NCBI GenBank assembly: GCA_030549775.1 | Contig: CM060177.1 | Span: forward strand, 55,058,638 to 55,122,637 | Direction of reading: 5' to 3' | DNA from: Tamarix chinensis | Lineage: Eukaryota; Streptophyta; Magnoliopsida; Caryophyllales; Tamaricaceae | DNA length: 64,000 nucleotides | In this document: positions 1 through 10,439 of the stretch, in pieces | Layout of the letters: each line of letters starts with the position of its first letter | Position numbering within the stretch: position 1 is the first letter of the stretch | Translations under genes and position numbers: made by a program | The notes under the pieces: model-generated | Told to the model about the DNA's origin: nothing | Seen by the model: the letters and a program-made list of their open reading frames with translations, nothing else | The model's database searches: none

Positions 1-1900
1 ACGAGAGATAGCTTTAAAGAATCTATACCATCACAACTTGTCTCGCAAGGGATATATTGGTCTCGAGTAAGAAATTGTAAATGAAATTAACAAACCTTTA
101 TTATAAATTTTATTGTATCTATACCTTAAATTATGATATATTTACCTTTTCAATAAATTGATATTGTAAAGAGAGGTTTGGATCCTGAAACCTTTATAAT
201 AGATAGACATATCTTGTGGAAGGATGCAAGGGTCCCTAAATATGGTACTGTCACGAATGAAGCTATTAAGGAAGTAGTTGAGAAAATTACAAGTTCTTGT
301 TATTATATTCATTTATAAGTTTCAATGAGCCTTAGAACATGTTTTGAAATATAACTCTTAGGTTATGGTATTTGATAGAATGCATTAGAAACTTTGAGAC
401 TAGTGTATCATTTGCATCACGTGCCAATGATTTGCTAACTAAAGCATTGGGAACGATTGAACATCTAGGTCGTGTCAGGACTGGTGGAGCAGGAGTTACA
501 TTAAGAGATTATTTATGCTCATAGGATGCATATCAAATAACTTGTATATATAAGAATATGATACCTTGGATAAAGGAGGGGATGAAGGAAGAAATAATGA
601 AAGAGACAAAAAAGGGGATGGAAAATAAGTTATGGGAATGGTGGCTTAAGATTTATGTTCTCTAACAAGGACAAGGAAGTAATTCACACATCAGAGATGA
701 CCTCTATACCTATTGTTAAAGGTAGTAGTTCAGATGTGCGTTTGGTCGATCTGCCAAAGGTATATGTCTACCTTTATATTGAAATTTCTATAAAACTATT
801 TTATTAGATAACATAAAAATAAACTCATAGCTCTTTATACACCTTGATTCATATTCTTTTTACTAGAAAAATAGATAAATGAGCCAAAATAATCTCTCAT
901 TATCATTACATAGATAATAAAAATGATCTTTGAGTTTAAGTTTGTAGGGGGAGATACCATGTTTGTTATTGGTAAGTAACCTAAATCAACTAGTAGAAAT
1001 AGGAAGAGTATGTATATGCCATGGAACAAAAACTGTCATGCTATATAATAAACCCTTAAATGATAAGTACATGTAAGTTGTTGTTGAGGTTTATTTGGAT
1101 GATGATGCTCCATTGCCTGTGCCAAATGATTAAGCCGTTATGTATAAGGTCCAACAGCCACTCACCTATTATGTTGCATGGCCTAAAGCTCTAGTAGATC
1201 TCAATGTTGAGGTAAGTATTAATTAATTTTTCAAATAACTTATTTTTGGATCATGCTAATATGGCTTCTCATGTATCATTTTTTGTGATGATTTTACTAT
1301 GAAGTATACATCACAACCTAATTAGGATACACCACACCCTAATAAGAATACACCACACCTTAATTAGATTGAACCACAACCTCCACAACATAAACAACCT
1401 TTAGCAACTAAAAAGAAAAGGGTAAATTCTATGAAACCTGTTTCTAAGGTAGCAAAGGGGTTGTCTAAGCAACAATTGTCAAGTTCTTTCACTTTGGGAA
1501 AAAGTGCATCAACTTGAGGATGTTGAAAGGCTATGCCAATGGAATGGAATTTATAGATTCGATCTTGATTCCATGTCTTAAAGTAGTTATGTTCCATGAA
1601 TATGATATTATGATTGATCGGGAATGTATCAATATAGTTTATAATAGAGGAAAAATTGAGAAATTATATATGACAGTATATAACAAGTGAGTATCATTAA
1701 TTAATTGTTTATAATTTAATATGTTTAATTATGTATGTATTGTCACAAGTTAATATATTTCAATATAAGATAATGTTTGAAAAGTGTGAGCATGATAGGA
1801 TATGTATTTTTGGGCTATTGTGTCCAAGTTGTTGAGTTATGAGTATGATGACATTTTATTCTGTTTCATTAACTATGGAAGTTTGGACCACCTTTTAAAT
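1..1900 (+). pseudogene. CACTA (En/Spm) transposon second-gene remnant, Transposase_24-like
   Basis: Three separated blocks on the plus strand read as the plant CACTA accessory protein often annotated Transposase_24. At about 155-320 there is an open stretch with the motif DRHILWKDAR followed by TNEAIKEVVEKI. At about 403-522 the block DLLTKALGTIEHLGRVR, then GGAGVTLRDYL, matches the family core. At about 1018-1215 HGTK, VVVEVYLDDDAPLPVP and YYVAWPKALVDL match the C-terminal region. A stop or intron separates each block and several in-frame stops are seen (for example after position 522), so it is not translatable. Blocks at 1370-1520 and 1770-1850 may be its tail. The left end lies outside the window. 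The family acts in transposition of CACTA DNA elements in the nucleus; here it is dead. Confidence 0.75.
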
Positions 1901-2999
1901 TATAAAGATACTAAAACCTTAATGTTAAGGAAATAATTTTAGCAAAATGAAGGGTTGTTTCTGATGTAGGAGAAAACAATCAAGAATTGAATTTCATAAT
2001 TATGGAACCATATATTATTCATTTGAAAAGTGTCTCCCCTAAATTTGAAGACCAATAGATGGTTATGTTGCTAGAAATATAACAAACAAGCAACTAAGTG
2101 TTTACGTGCATATGCATGGCATGTTTGACATGCATGGAAGGTGTGACCACATGCATGAGGAGCTTCTTTGCAGACTTGTCAAGCATTATTACGTAATTTA
2201 GCTAATTTATTACTTAAGTAGTACAATTAGATAATAAAGTTAGCATAAAGTAGCATAAAGTTAGCATAAAGGTAATATAATATCTTTTAGCTTAGAATCT
2301 TTAGAATTATGCTTTAGCTAGTGGTAGAAAGGTTATAATCTGCATGAATGTTGATAATATTATATATTGAGAATTTAATTGAGGTTGAAGATCAACATTG
2401 AAGTTAAAAACAAGTGAATTCTGTGTGAGTTCAAATTCAAGCAAATCAAATCTGTGTGAACAACTTAACTTAAATGTTTTAATCTCTTCATTTGTTTGAA
2501 TTAGATATTAAACCATATCTTTTCTACTATTCTTAATCCATATTTTCCTACCATAATTACCATCAAAATCCTACTTTAATTCGTGGTTAATCAAAGCCTA
2601 ATCCAATATACATAGCTGAAGCCCTAAACCTTCCGTTCAAAACCTTGATCCTTCCATACCAACCAAGCACAACCTTATTAATTCTTTTTGAACCAAACCC
2701 TAATCATAACCCTAAACCATGACTCTAACCATAATCCAAACCCTAACTTTCAAAACCAAGCATCATCACCAAACCATAGTCGAATGCATAATCTAATTAG
2801 TACACACCATTCAAACCGTCATTGTTAACAAACCACCATCACCGAATCATCACCATCATTTTTTCTACCATATTCAAACCATCCTCATCCTTATTCTATC
2901 ACATTTGAATCTTCCATTTCTTAATTCTCCATCAACAAGCCTTTTTCCTAATATCTAAATCCAATTCAAGCCATACTCTTATTAGTCTGAGAATTACAC
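1901..2999. other. unassigned AT-rich stretch, possible old LTR
   Basis: No gene is visible. The part around 2100-2460 has the style of a short LTR (paired CATGCATG-type motifs, repeated TAGCATAAAG at about 2240-2272, then a transcript-like leader), but I cannot set ends. The part 2560-2990 is pyrimidine/A-rich with scattered AACCCTAA-like words. It may be internal to the CACTA element. Confidence 0.3.
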
Positions 3000-3175
3000 T
3001 CTCCCACACACATCGGTGTCTTTATATAGTAGTTACTCTAAGTGTGTTTTGCTAGAAACATCTTATCTTGCAACTTGTGGTGTGGCTCTTTATATAGTTG
3101 AATGGAAAGTGGCTTATAAGAATTTTTATTTTTATTTTTAATTCTTTGATGATAATGAGTGAATCGATTTTGTTG

Positions 3176-3213
3176 ATATATATATATACACACACACACA
3201 GATATATATGATG
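3176..3213. repeat. TA/CA microsatellite
   Basis: A run of TA dinucleotides passes into CA dinucleotides and back into TA. A second short TA run lies at 3298-3318. Confidence 0.85.
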
Positions 3214-3329
3214 CTATTATTTTTTGTTGGAAAAACACACCCATTTAATAATATATACTGGTATTGCTAAGTTTTTACCAACATATAAAATAGCTGTTAA
3301 TATATATATATATATATAGGGAAAATGTA

Positions 3330-3343
3330 TTTTTCTTGTAGTG
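3330..3343 (+). repeat. CACTA terminal inverted repeat (right end)
   Basis: The 14-mer TTTTTCTTGTAGTG is the exact reverse complement of the usual plant CACTA end CACTACAAGAAAAA. It lies downstream of, and in the right orientation for, the transposon gene at 1-1900, so it can be the right end of that element. The 3-bp target duplicate would be GTT at 3344-3346; the left end is outside the window, so this cannot be tested here. It could instead be the end of a smaller nested CACTA derivative. Confidence 0.6.
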
Positions 3344-3925
3344 GTTGTTTTTGAAGTCCTACTTTTATATAATGGGGAAATGTGGTATCATGTTACTATT
3401 GAGTTTGATGAGCTCTTAGTTGTAGTGATATGTTAGAATCTTGTTGTTTTGATTTGTTATTACTATCACTTGTGATTAATACTTTATAGTAATATCACCG
3501 AGTGACACCATTTATATAATTCATACGTTAAAGAGTAATGGTTTCAGACCCTTAGTGGAAGATTAGATGTTTAATTCATGTTTAGTTTTCTTATTCTTAT
3601 TATCATCTTTGGTTAAATTAGTTTTTTAATTGTGTTTACCTTATATTTAATGAAATAATTATCTTTCTCATGGTAATTTCTTATGATTTATGTGTAGTTA
3701 TCCCCACACATCAATAGGAGGAGAAACTATAGGCAACTATTGTTCAAGCATTTTGTTACGTGTAAGAAGAGGTTAATGGTGGTTATTTTTGTCGTAAACC
3801 TATGTGACAACATTTTAGATTTCATTTAATGATCTTTTATGAAAATTTTGTGTAGTAATTTTTTGTATAAGTATAATAGGATATCATTTTATATATCTTG
3901 TTATATATATATATATATCATGTTC
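3344..3925. other. unassigned AT-rich stretch
   Basis: No coding signal with confidence. A short stretch at about 3715-3775 could be the C-terminal tail of a CACTA gene, which would mean the CACTA element runs on to about 4985, but the match is weak. A TA run lies at about 3901-3919. Confidence 0.3.
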
Positions 3926-4125
3926 AGGTTGTATATAGCCAATTGTGAATATAACAGGTTTTAGATATAGTATGCATTGTATATAGATGGTTTTGGATAT
4001 AGTATGGAGTATATAAAGTAGGTTCATGTTGTATGTAATTGATTGTGTATAAAGCAAGTTTAGGTTGAATATAACCGTGCATATAGTAGGTTTTGAATAT
4101 AGTATGGATTGTATATAGCCTTATG
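3926..4125 (+). repeat. degenerate tandem repeat (GTATATAG / GGTTTTGGATATAGTATG)
   Basis: Irregular repeats of two words, GTATATAG and GGTTTTGAATATAGTATGG, recur about four to five times at roughly 40-50 bp spacing. Copies have diverged and spacing varies, so the period is approximate. Confidence 0.6.
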
Positions 4126-4199
4126 TAAGATGAATTCGTAAAATTTTAATGCCTAAATTTTACTTTGAAAATGGGTAAGTTTCAATGGTTAGTGGTATA

Positions 4200-4985
4200 A
4201 TTTATAATTAAATTTAAAATACTTTTCATCTTAAGTAAGTTTCAAATATTTGACAATGGCTAACCACCGGTTGTAAAATGAAACAAATAACGGGTTAGTA
4301 GAATAATCACAATGGTTAAATACCCATTTTTAAAAAATATACACATGAGGTAAATGTATATTTACAATAGTTTAACACTTGTTCTTAAAAGTCATAGATA
4401 GTGGGTAAATGAGACATTTCAAATGGTTTTCGTATATTAAAGACGGTGGGTAAAAATAACATTTACAACGGCTACATACCCATTGTAGAAGAAAAAGATA
4501 AAGGGCAAATTGACCATTTAAAATGATTAAATAACCATTGTGGAAAGCAAAAGAAAGTGGGTAAATGGAGCATTTACAATGGTTAAATACCTATTGTGGA
4601 ATGTAAAAGATAGTGGGTAAAATTTACATTTACAATGGATAAATACCCATTATCAAAAGTAAAAGACAACGGGTAAATGTAATATTGACAATGATTAAAT
4701 ACCCATTGTGGAAAGTAAAAGATAGAAGGTAAAACTTACATTTACAATGGTTAAACACCCTTTTTTGAAAGTAAAAGACAGTGGGTAAATGTGACATTAA
4801 CTATGGTTAAATACCCATTGTCGAAACTAAAAGACAGCTGGTATGGTGAAGATTGACAACAGTCAAACACCCATTGTAAAAGATGTTCCACAATGGTGAC
4901 CTGAACCATTGTCTTTTAAGCCTCTTAAAGACACTACATACACTTACAATGGTTGTTACCCGTTATTGATTTTACACAAAACTAT
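4200..4985 (+). repeat. 56-bp tandem array, CACTA subterminal-type
   Basis: About eleven head-to-tail copies of a unit near 56 bp. Each contains ACAATGGTTAAATACCCATT, then GTGGAAAGTAAAAGA and AGTGGGTAAATG. Inside each unit ACAATGG and CCATTGT form a small inverted repeat. Arrays of this kind, with alternating ACGGGT/ACCCGT-like words, are typical of the subterminal regions of plant CACTA elements, where the element's own DNA-binding protein acts. No TIR was found at the right edge near 4985, where LTR sequence starts. Confidence 0.7.
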
Positions 4986-5029
4986 TTTCATTGATACTTT
5001 ATGTCATAATGGTTGGAGTTAATATAGCA

Positions 5030-6775
5030 TGGGAATTGTGATGCTTGCATGGGGTTGTTAGCCTTTGCATGGGGGGTAAATTTTATGTGGGAAAAGGTTG
5101 TTTAAGGGTTAAGCATGGTGAGGGAATATTATTTTGGGTGATTAGAGTCCATGGGTAAAAAATAGAGCGTGGGTTAATAGAAGTGTGTATGGGGGCTTAA
5201 CTAGGGTTCATGGGAAAAACCCTAATTAGGGGAGTGTGTGAAGAGGGTTGATGGTGAGTGGTTTGAGTAAGGGTTGAGACTAGGAGGGTATCTTATAAAG
5301 GGGGATGAGCCATGTAGAAAGGACGGTAGGGTGTGTGGGCGAAGGGATGGTGTAAAAGAAAGGAGGAGTAGTAGGGTTCGAAGTGGACAACTAGGGTTTT
5401 CTTATCACATGCGGAAGATGGAAAGTAAGGTTATGATGATTTGGGTGTAGGTTGAGTAGAGTGATGGTGTTGGAAACAAGGGGAGCATAGGCCATATATG
5501 ATAAGGAGAGGTTAGGGCCACATAGGCCAGATTAGGTTTTATAAGGGGAATCCCTAATTGGTGATGGTGAGCTAAAGTAGAGAGATAGGAAAGTGGGCCT
5601 TGAACCATGTGTGCAGGGGTTGGGATTTCATGGTGAGTAGGGGAAAGGTGAGGAAGAAGATTTGGAGTAATAGGGTGTGTAGAGGTGTTAAGATATAGGA
5701 TAGGGCTATTCAAGGGAGCTGGGGTGAAAGGGTGAGAATGGTAAGTCCAGTGGTCCATGCATGTTTAGTAAGAGGGTACTTGTTGAATAAGATAAAAAAA
5801 GACACTAACCATTTAAAAAGGATGACTATTGAGCCAGGCCTAGACCGATCCACTGGCGAGAATAATGGCCAGGTGTATTTTGCCCTAGAGATCGATCCAC
5901 TAGTGAATAATAGTGGCCAGGCATGTTCTGCCCTATGTTTTTCGATCCACTGGCTATTCTAATGAGGACTCCTAAGCTTAGTAAAACAAACCTTAAATGA
6001 TAATAAGTCATGGAAAAAATACTAAATACTTATAGTGGAACACCATGAGAGTTGAGCTAGAACGATCCACTGACGAGAATAGTGGTTAGGAGTACTTTAC
6101 CTTGGGTTTTTCAATCCACTAACTATAATAGTGGGATTCTCGTACTTGCATGGACATAAATTGAGATTTGTGTGAAAATGGAACTATTTGCCTAATTTCT
6201 ACTAGTTATGATTAACTAGAATGACTTACCACATGCATCATCCACCTTTTCATGTTTGCATGGTCTTAGCCATATGGTTATCTTAATCAGTATGTAGCGT
6301 ATTGATCACCGCTTTATGGGTGTTGCTCATTCCCATGATCACCAACCCTTCCTAAGTTTATGTAGGTAGGAGATGATGTTTGTGATGACTTTGATGCCTA
6401 TGATTCCTTATTGAGTGATGACATGTTGTACTTATCATAGGGTTTCAGGGGGTGTTTTATGGACTTACCTTTATTCAAGTTCCTTTTTGTTTTATTTATC
6501 ATTCTATTTCCTCTATAGTGGGCATTATTGTATTTGCTTTTTATTTTTGTATTAACCATGATAGTTGCACACTCTGGTTTATTTATGAAATGTTAGAGCT
6601 ATTGTGGTTTTATTGACTATTCTTATTAATACCTTTAATTTCTCTAGCATTGTTGTTAGTATGAGATTGGCATGGGTTACTCTTGTGCCGATCACAATAG
6701 TAGCACCCTTTTTTTTAAGTGTATGGTTTTCTACAAAAATGAAAACTTTCAACTGTGAATTTTGGGTGTATTACA
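5030..6775 (+). mobile_element. LTR-A, 3' part (5'-truncated)
   Basis: The sequence runs parallel to the second half of the complete LTR-A at 12349-16735: the GCATGGGG-rich segment, the CCACTGGC...AATAGTGG minisatellite (5820-6140), the motif GTAGCGTATTGATCACC then GCTCATTCCCATGA (6290-6338), and a 3' end TTTTGGGTGTATTACA finishing at 6775. The 5' half, including the pyrimidine tract, is missing, cut by the tandem repeats that end near 4985. No primer-binding site follows. Confidence 0.7.
5820..6140 (+). repeat. CCACT...AGTGG hairpin minisatellite (LTR-A copy 1)
   Basis: Repeats of GATCCACTGGC, 5-12 bases, then AATAGTGGCCAGG; CCACT and AGTGG can pair as a short stem. Two blocks are seen, one starting after CACTAACCATTTAAAAAGG and one after ACTAAATACTTATAGTGG. 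Confidence 0.8.
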
Positions 6776-6989
6776 CCAAGGGTGATAGTTAAAGACTCTT
6801 GTCAATGACCCGCTAACATACGGTTGAATTCTAATCCTCCGAAAGCTAATCTAGGGGATAATGGTGCTCATCCAGAGAACTAGATCTCTATTCAATTGAA
6901 GTGCTCAATGAAATAAACAAGTCACTCCTCATAAAAAGAAGCTAAAAGGTAGTAATTTGCCTAAGAAAATGGTAGGTTTTATGTCATTA
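6776..6989. other. short stretch between LTR end and LINE
   Basis: No coding match. It may hold the 5' part of the LINE (linker upstream of the endonuclease). Confidence 0.3.
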
Positions 6990-7009
6990 GAACTGTTCTG
7001 AGTAGTCAC

Positions 7010-7680
7010 AATTTAGAATGTAAAGGGTGTGGGTCACCCTACAAAGAAGAATCCCTTTCTAATTATGGAAATATCATGATTGTTCCCTAATTTGTGTGTT
7101 GGAGAATAAATTAAATGCAGATAAATTATTTCATATGAAGGAAATATTTTTTAGGGGCTAGAAGTATGTTGATAATTTTAGAAATCATCTAAATGGTTGT
7201 ATTGTTCTAATTTGGAAAGCTATGGAATTGCAAATTCAACTATTCACAATTACCCCACAAAAATTTACTATTCATGTTTGAATTATCAAGACTGGTAAGA
7301 GTTTTTGTCTCTTAGTTATATATGGGTTTCATTGCATAGTTGATCATAAATCTCTTTGTCAATGACTGAGTGTGTTGATCAGACATGGATTGTGTGTGGT
7401 GATTTTAACTCACCTTTTAATTCTACTGATCATCATGGTGTTCGTGTAGTCATGGAATATGAAATAATGGATTTCCGTGAATGTTGCTTATTATCCCAGC
7501 TTACAGAGGTTTCATCTGAAGGATGTTTTTATAAGTTTCTAGGGAATAATGTGCTGAGTAAACTGGATCATGTTTTAATGAATTTGTAAGGTATTACTGT
7601 AATCCTTCCTGTCAGAGTAAAATTCCTTCCCCTATATTGAATTTAGACCACTCCCCATGTGTGATGAGTTTTGGTAAACT
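7010..7680 (+). pseudogene. LINE endonuclease (EEP/APE-like) remnant
   Basis: The longest open part (7356-7589, 77 residues) has WIVCGDFNSPFN at residues 11-22, the endonuclease motif W.v.GDFN, and ends SKLDHVLMN, matching the usual S.LDRvLvn. Downstream, after a frame change, comes SDHSPC-type sequence (in family: SDHcPi), then a KKRPFHFFN-like segment that leads into the linker. The family nicks target DNA to prime reverse transcription. Interrupted by stops upstream of 7356 and at 7587. Confidence 0.8.
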
Positions 7681-8244
7681 AGTTTTCAAGAAACGACCTT
7701 TTCACTTCTTTAATATATGATATGATCACCATAGTTTTTTAACTATTATTGGTTCTTTTTGGAGATTCCAAGAATGTGTCTCTCGCCAATTTTATTTGTA
7801 TCATAAATTATTCTAGTTGAAACCTTTTTTGGTACAACTTAATAAACAATATTTTCCCCATATTATTGAATATGCAGAAGCTATGGAGAAGGCTTTTTGA
7901 TAATCAAACCACATAAGGAGATCACCTTGTAGTCCTCTGGCCTAGGGCCATGTTCTTGACTAAGGCTGCATCAAGTTTTGTGGACCAGAAGAAAAAGAGT
8001 ATATTCCTTTTCCAGGCTAAGTCTAATACTTAGTATTTCCATATGATGGTGCGAGATAGACAGGGAAAGGCTGCCATTGTTAGGTTATTAACCCGAGAGG
8101 GGAATTAAACCAGCTTTGATATTAAATTTCAAGTGGAATGTATGTCTGATATTCAAGATCTTTTGGCAATGACCATGCATACTCTACCTATTGATCCTAG
8201 TGTTCTTAATCTTTGATCCATTTTAAATGAACTTATAGTCACAA

Positions 8245-9250
8245 ATGGAGACTCCCGTTACTTGTCAAGAAATTAGAGTAGCACTATTTGATTTGGATGA
8301 TAATAAGGCTCTTGGTCCCAATGGTTTTTTAGAAAAATTATACAAAAGGGATTGGGGGATTGTGGGCAATGACTTCTACACTGTAGTTATGGAGTTTTCC
8401 ACCACTTTTTAGCTCCTAAAATATCTCAACCATTTGACCCTTACATTAATACCCAAATCTAGAAAAGCTAATAATGTAATAAATTTTTGGCCCATCACTT
8501 GTCGTAACACCATATATAAGGTGATCTCTAAGATTTTGGTTACTCATATATACCTTGTATTATCACATTTAATTGGGCACAAATAGGGTGCATTTGTGAA
8601 GGCATAGTTGATGTCAAATAATATTCTCCTTGCTATTTATGCATGGAAAATAGGGGCTCCAAATGCTTTATTAAAGTTGATATCAGGAAAGCATATGATT
8701 CACTATCTTGGGATTTCCATGAATTTGTCCTGGAAGGGTTCAGATTTCCTCAAATTATAATCAAGTTGATGCTCCAATGCGTTATAACCTACATCTATTC
8801 ACTTAAGTTGAATGGGGAAATGTTTGGATTTTTTTCCTAGTAAACAAGGCCTTCTCTAGGGGAATCCTATCTCTCCTTACTTATTTTTGTTATGTATGGA
8901 ATATTTGGGGTGGATTTTGAAGAGATTCTCATCATCTAATGGGTTCTCATTCCACTCTAAGTGTAAAGAACTCAGACTAACACAACTAACTTTTTTTGAT
9001 GATCTGGTCTTGTTCTACCGAGGGGACTAGAACTCTATCCTTTCTCTCAAGGAGAAATTTCAAGCCTTCACTAATATTTTTGGTTTGGAGGCAAATCCAC
9101 TCAAATTGCTAGTTTACCTTGCAGATATGGATGATAATTGGAAACACGAACTCCACTCCTTAATTGGAATCACACTTGGTGAATTTCCATTTCGATATTA
9201 GGGTGTCCCTATCAGTCCCAGTAAATTGAGGCTAATTGATTATGAGATGT
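8245..9250 (+). pseudogene. LINE reverse transcriptase remnant
   Basis: Reading across frames gives CQEIRVALFDLDDNKALGPN (family: f.m...KAPGPDGF), then PKSRKANNVINFWPITCRN, then the open block 8643-8840 with FIKVDIRKAYDSLSW (motif A, first catalytic Asp in KVDI) and FRFPQIIIKLMLQC. The catalytic box appears as FFDDLVLF at about 8992-9015, followed by a GLEANPLKL-like segment matching SGL.iN..KS. Stops at 8840, near 9028 and elsewhere. Role in the family: target-primed reverse transcription. Confidence 0.85.
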
Positions 9251-10240
9251 TGTTTAACTCTGTTTGCAAAAAATTAAAACTATAGAGAATGACGTCCATG
9301 CCTTTTGCTTGGCGCCTTGAGCTGCTTAACTCAGTGATACAAGGCATTGTTGGATTTTGGGCTAATATTTTTCCTCTGCCTAAAGGCATTGTTCATCATC
9401 TCATTGTTCTTGGTAGACAAACTTTATGGTAGGGGAAGCAACCACTTGTCTCCTGGCACACATTTTTTAAGCTACTAGTTGAATGGGGTCTTGGCCTTAA
9501 AAATATTGATGCTTGGAATTTGTCTTTCTTGACCAAATACATTTGGCTCCTATAGGATGAGAAAGAATCCCTATGGGCAAAATAGGTCCATAGTAATTAC
9601 CTGAAGGGAAGAAGTTTTCTCTCATTTTGACCTTCCCATGACTCTTCCTCATTCATTAAATAGTTATGGAAGATTAAAGAGTTAATTCGTAAGGCTACAA
9701 GCTCTATTTAGAACATGAGTGCTACTTTAAAATCTTAGGCTGAGATACAGGGTTTTTCCTCTCATTTATCTTACCAATTCTTTCAACTTAGGGCTTCTTT
9801 ATGACAAGATCATAGGTTATTTTGGGAATGTTTCTCTACTTAAAGGCATTCATGATTCCTTTGGTTTGCGTTGAGAAGGCGACTAAATACCAGGGACCAA
9901 ATTAGCTTTTAAAAGGAGACTTTACATGTCATCTCTATCTTTATAATCTAGAAAATCATGATCACCTTTTTTTTCTATTGTCCAGCTATTAGTTCGGCTT
10001 GGGATCAACTTAGAGAATGTCTTGGAATTCAGCAAAGATCTATGACGTTGGTTAGTGTGACACAATGTCTACATAGGAGATGAAAAGGTAACAAACTTTT
10101 GACCATAGCAAGAAAATTAGCTCTTGTAGCATTGACTTATCTAATTTGGCATGCACAAAATGCTATTTCTTTTGACTTAAAAATGCCTAATTGTAAAGGC
10201 TTAATTTTATAGGTTTAGAAATATGTGTATAGAGCATTTT
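9251..10240 (+). pseudogene. LINE ORF2 C-terminal region (zf-RVT-like) remnant
   Basis: Several blocks match plant LINE C-termini: YGVPISPSKL near 9200, RLELLNSVIQGIVGFWANIF near 9312-9370, WHTFFKLLVEWGLGLKNIDAWN, LTKYIWLL, and near 9880 RRLNTRDQI (family: RL.TrDrL). Near 9980 FYCPAISSAWDQL is present in place of the usual zinc-finger helix. Fragmented by stops. Confidence 0.7.
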
Positions 10241-10439
10241 ATTTTTCTGATCCTAATGTGAGCTTGATTTTCTAGAATCTATAGTGATTGATTGTTAACC
10301 TAATTTTATAATAGAGTTATTGAGTTGTGGTATGCCTTTTTCCCTTTTTGGCTCTCTTGGATTTACCAATCTTTTGTATATACCACAAGCCATCATAATA
10401 TATTTACCTCTTTACATGGAGAACATAATGAAACTTACC

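Larger units (their letters stand above)
6990..10420 (+). mobile_element. L1-like non-LTR retrotransposon (LINE), 5'-truncated, decayed
   Basis: Remnants occur in the order expected for ORF2 of plant L1 elements: apurinic-type endonuclease (about 7010-7680), linker, reverse transcriptase (about 8245-9250), and a C-terminal zf-RVT-like region (about 9300-10040). ORF1 (nucleic-acid chaperone) is not seen. The 3' untranslated part near 10310-10420 has the GGCTCTCTTGG...TTTGTATATA style of plant LINE tails; no clean poly-A or target duplication was found. Many stops and frame changes show an old copy. Confidence 0.85.

Noticed and set aside
2690..2745. AACCCTAA-like words suggesting an interstitial telomere repeat
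   Set aside because: Words are irregularly spaced and mixed with unrelated sequence; no regular 7-bp CCCTAAA period is seen.
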